This document shows, in pieces, positions 63,139-64,000 of a stretch of DNA of 64,000 nucleotides. This DNA is from Cognatishimia activa (lineage in GTDB: Bacteria > Pseudomonadota > Alphaproteobacteria > Rhodobacterales > Rhodobacteraceae). A program made the translations under genes and the position numbers. The stretch is from contig NZ_CP096147.1 in NCBI RefSeq assembly GCF_026016445.1, forward strand, positions 436,501 through 500,500, given 5' to 3'. How positions within the stretch are numbered: position 1 is the stretch's first letter; every line of letters begins with the position of its first letter. The notes under the pieces were generated by a model. It did not search any database. It saw only the letters and a list, made by a program, of their open reading frames with translations, and was not told the DNA's origin.

Positions 63139-63453
63139 TTAGTCGATCTGAATGGTCTGCTTCATCTGACCGGTAAGCGCATCAAAAATCAAAATCGTAT
63201 TTTCTGCCGTCACCACTGCATACCAGCCATCGCCTTTCGTGAAGGCCCTGGCTTCAGCACCATCTGGCAGGGTGATGCTTTCTGGCATCTCTGGCCCGTT
63301 ACCATAGAAACGGGTGACAAGCAGACCAACGACCACTACAAGCCCGCCAATCATCACCACTGTCAGCACCGTGATCAGCTGGCGCAGAAATCGCAGATTG
63401 GCCGGAAGTTCCGGTTCAGAAGTGTCTTGCTCAGGAGTGTTTGGCATGGCCAT
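63139..63453 (-). CDS. Small single-pass membrane protein (DUF6476-like)
   Basis: A 104-residue protein: a short acidic N-terminus, LRFLRQLITVLTVVMIGGLVVVVGLLV as membrane helix (about residues 21-46), then a periplasmic beta-rich tail (LPDGAEARAFTKGDGWYAVVTAENTILIFDALTGQ). It resembles a small Rhodobacteraceae family I recall as DUF6476. Function unknown. Its start overlaps that of the RluD-type gene head to head; ATG 63447 is an alternative start. Confidence 0.72.
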   Translation of the reverse strand: MAMPNTPEQDTSEPELPANLRFLRQLITVLTVVMIGGLVVVVGLLVTRFYGNGPEMPESITLPDGAEARAFTKGDGWYAVVTAENTILIFDALTGQMKQTIQID

Positions 63454-64000
63454 GACCCGTGTAACGTTTCAGATTGCGGAGAACCCGCCTGCGCGCCTTG
63501 ATAAGGCACTGGCGCGGGATGTGCCAGAAGAAGCCGCGCTATCTCGGACGCGGCTGGCGAAACTTCTGGAAGGGGGGCACGTGACCTTGGATGGGACCGT
63601 GGTGACCGACCCAAAGTCAAAAGCTGCCGCTGAAGGAGTTGAGGTGTCGATTGACGTCCCCGTGGCAGATGAAAGTCACATTGGACCGGAAGACATTCCT
63701 TTGGATGTGGTTTTTGAAGATGATGATCTAATCGTGGTCAATAAACCTGCCGGAATGGTTGTGCATCCTGCTCCGGGGACGCCAAGCGGAACTCTGGTGA
63801 ATGCGTTGTTGCATCACTGCGGTGACACCCTTTCTGGGGTAGGGGGATCAAAGCGCCCGGGTATTGTGCACCGGATCGACAAAGAAACCTCGGGATTACT
63901 TGTTGTCGCCAAAAGCGATCGCGCGCACCATGGACTGGCTGCGCAATTCGAAAAGCACACGGTAGAGCGCTACTGTAATGCCGTTGTCTATGGGGTTCCT
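63446..64000 (+). CDS. RluA/RluD-family 23S rRNA pseudouridine synthase, 3'-truncated by window edge
   Basis: The first 185 codons are present. An S4-like RNA-binding domain (ALSRTRLAKLLEGGHVTLDG region) precedes the catalytic domain: FEDDDLIVVNKPAGMVVHPAPG and the signature GIVHRIDKETSGLLVVAK with the catalytic Asp. The S4 domain plus HRIDKETSG points to RluD (pseudouridines of 23S helix 69) rather than RluA or RluC, but the missing C-terminus leaves some doubt. AGGAG precedes ATG 63446. Confidence 0.9.
   Translation, partial: MAMTRVTFQIAENPPARLDKALARDVPEEAALSRTRLAKLLEGGHVTLDGTVVTDPKSKAAAEGVEVSIDVPVADESHIGPEDIPLDVVFEDDDLIVVNKPAGMVVHPAPGTPSGTLVNALLHHCGDTLSGVGGSKRPGIVHRIDKETSGLLVVAKSDRAHHGLAAQFEKHTVERYCNAVVYGVP

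Overview
The window reads as a chromosomal segment of a marine Rhodobacterales bacterium (Roseobacter group). Evidence is the gene families and their pairings (a urease/urt urea block, a PopZ-type protein next to tolC, an MmcB-like protein, several small Rhodobacteraceae-type proteins), the moderate GC content, and a tRNA-His that lacks G-1 and carries A73, a trait known from many Alphaproteobacteria. No plasmid, phage or CRISPR genes are seen.

Layout. 1-9.7 kb: truncated ilvC, two overlapping Lrp/AsnC regulators feeding a class V aminotransferase, a UbiH-type hydroxylase, a pyrimidine 5'-nucleotidase-like HAD enzyme, a GntR regulator, a membrane glycosyltransferase with a GspE-like N-terminus, carA and a YqeY protein. 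9.8-14.7 kb: tRNA-Gln, an empty stretch, and an RND efflux adaptor/pump pair. 14.8-16.3 kb: a glutamate-synthase-like flavoprotein fused to two CDGSH iron-sulfur motifs. 16.5-23 kb: a six-gene sulfonate operon (hpsN, SDR, Zn-ADH, comD, comE, FMN alpha-hydroxyacid dehydrogenase) with a divergent LacI regulator and a double LacI-type operator. The gene order spells a route from dihydroxypropanesulfonate through sulfolactate and sulfopyruvate to sulfoacetaldehyde. 23.1-25.8 kb: LysR and an ALDH7-type aldehyde dehydrogenase.

25.9-37.3 kb is one nitrogen-acquisition block: ureDA-(small His-rich membrane protein)-ureBCEFG on the minus strand and the urea ABC transporter urtABCDE on the plus strand, from a shared 350-bp control region. 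37.4-39.1 kb: a LysR and a divergent SDR that lacks the usual catalytic Tyr/Lys.

39.3-47.1 kb is a small genomic island. A perfect 45-bp copy of the 3' part of tRNA-Cys lies at 39310-39354, and the intact tRNA-Cys is at 47084-47157. Between them sit six cargo genes, all on the plus strand (TetR, HSL-type esterase, membrane-anchored metallo-beta-lactamase-fold enzyme, secreted NTF2-like protein, GxSYxG hydrolase, FadL-type outer-membrane channel), and an IS3-type insertion-sequence remnant. No integrase remains. Palindromes of one type precede the TetR gene and the metallo-hydrolase gene, suggesting one regulon. The cargo looks like an uptake-and-hydrolysis module for an unknown hydrophobic ester or lactone.

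47.2-64 kb returns to core genes: Pcm-like methyltransferase, TolC, PopZ-like protein, EF-P, DM13 protein, YgfZ, a GT2 glycosyltransferase, an MsbA-type ABC exporter, valS, a structured-RNA candidate, an ArsR/SRPBCC pair with tandem operators, MmcB, tRNA-His, a FAH-family hydrolase and the start of an RluD-type pseudouridine synthase.
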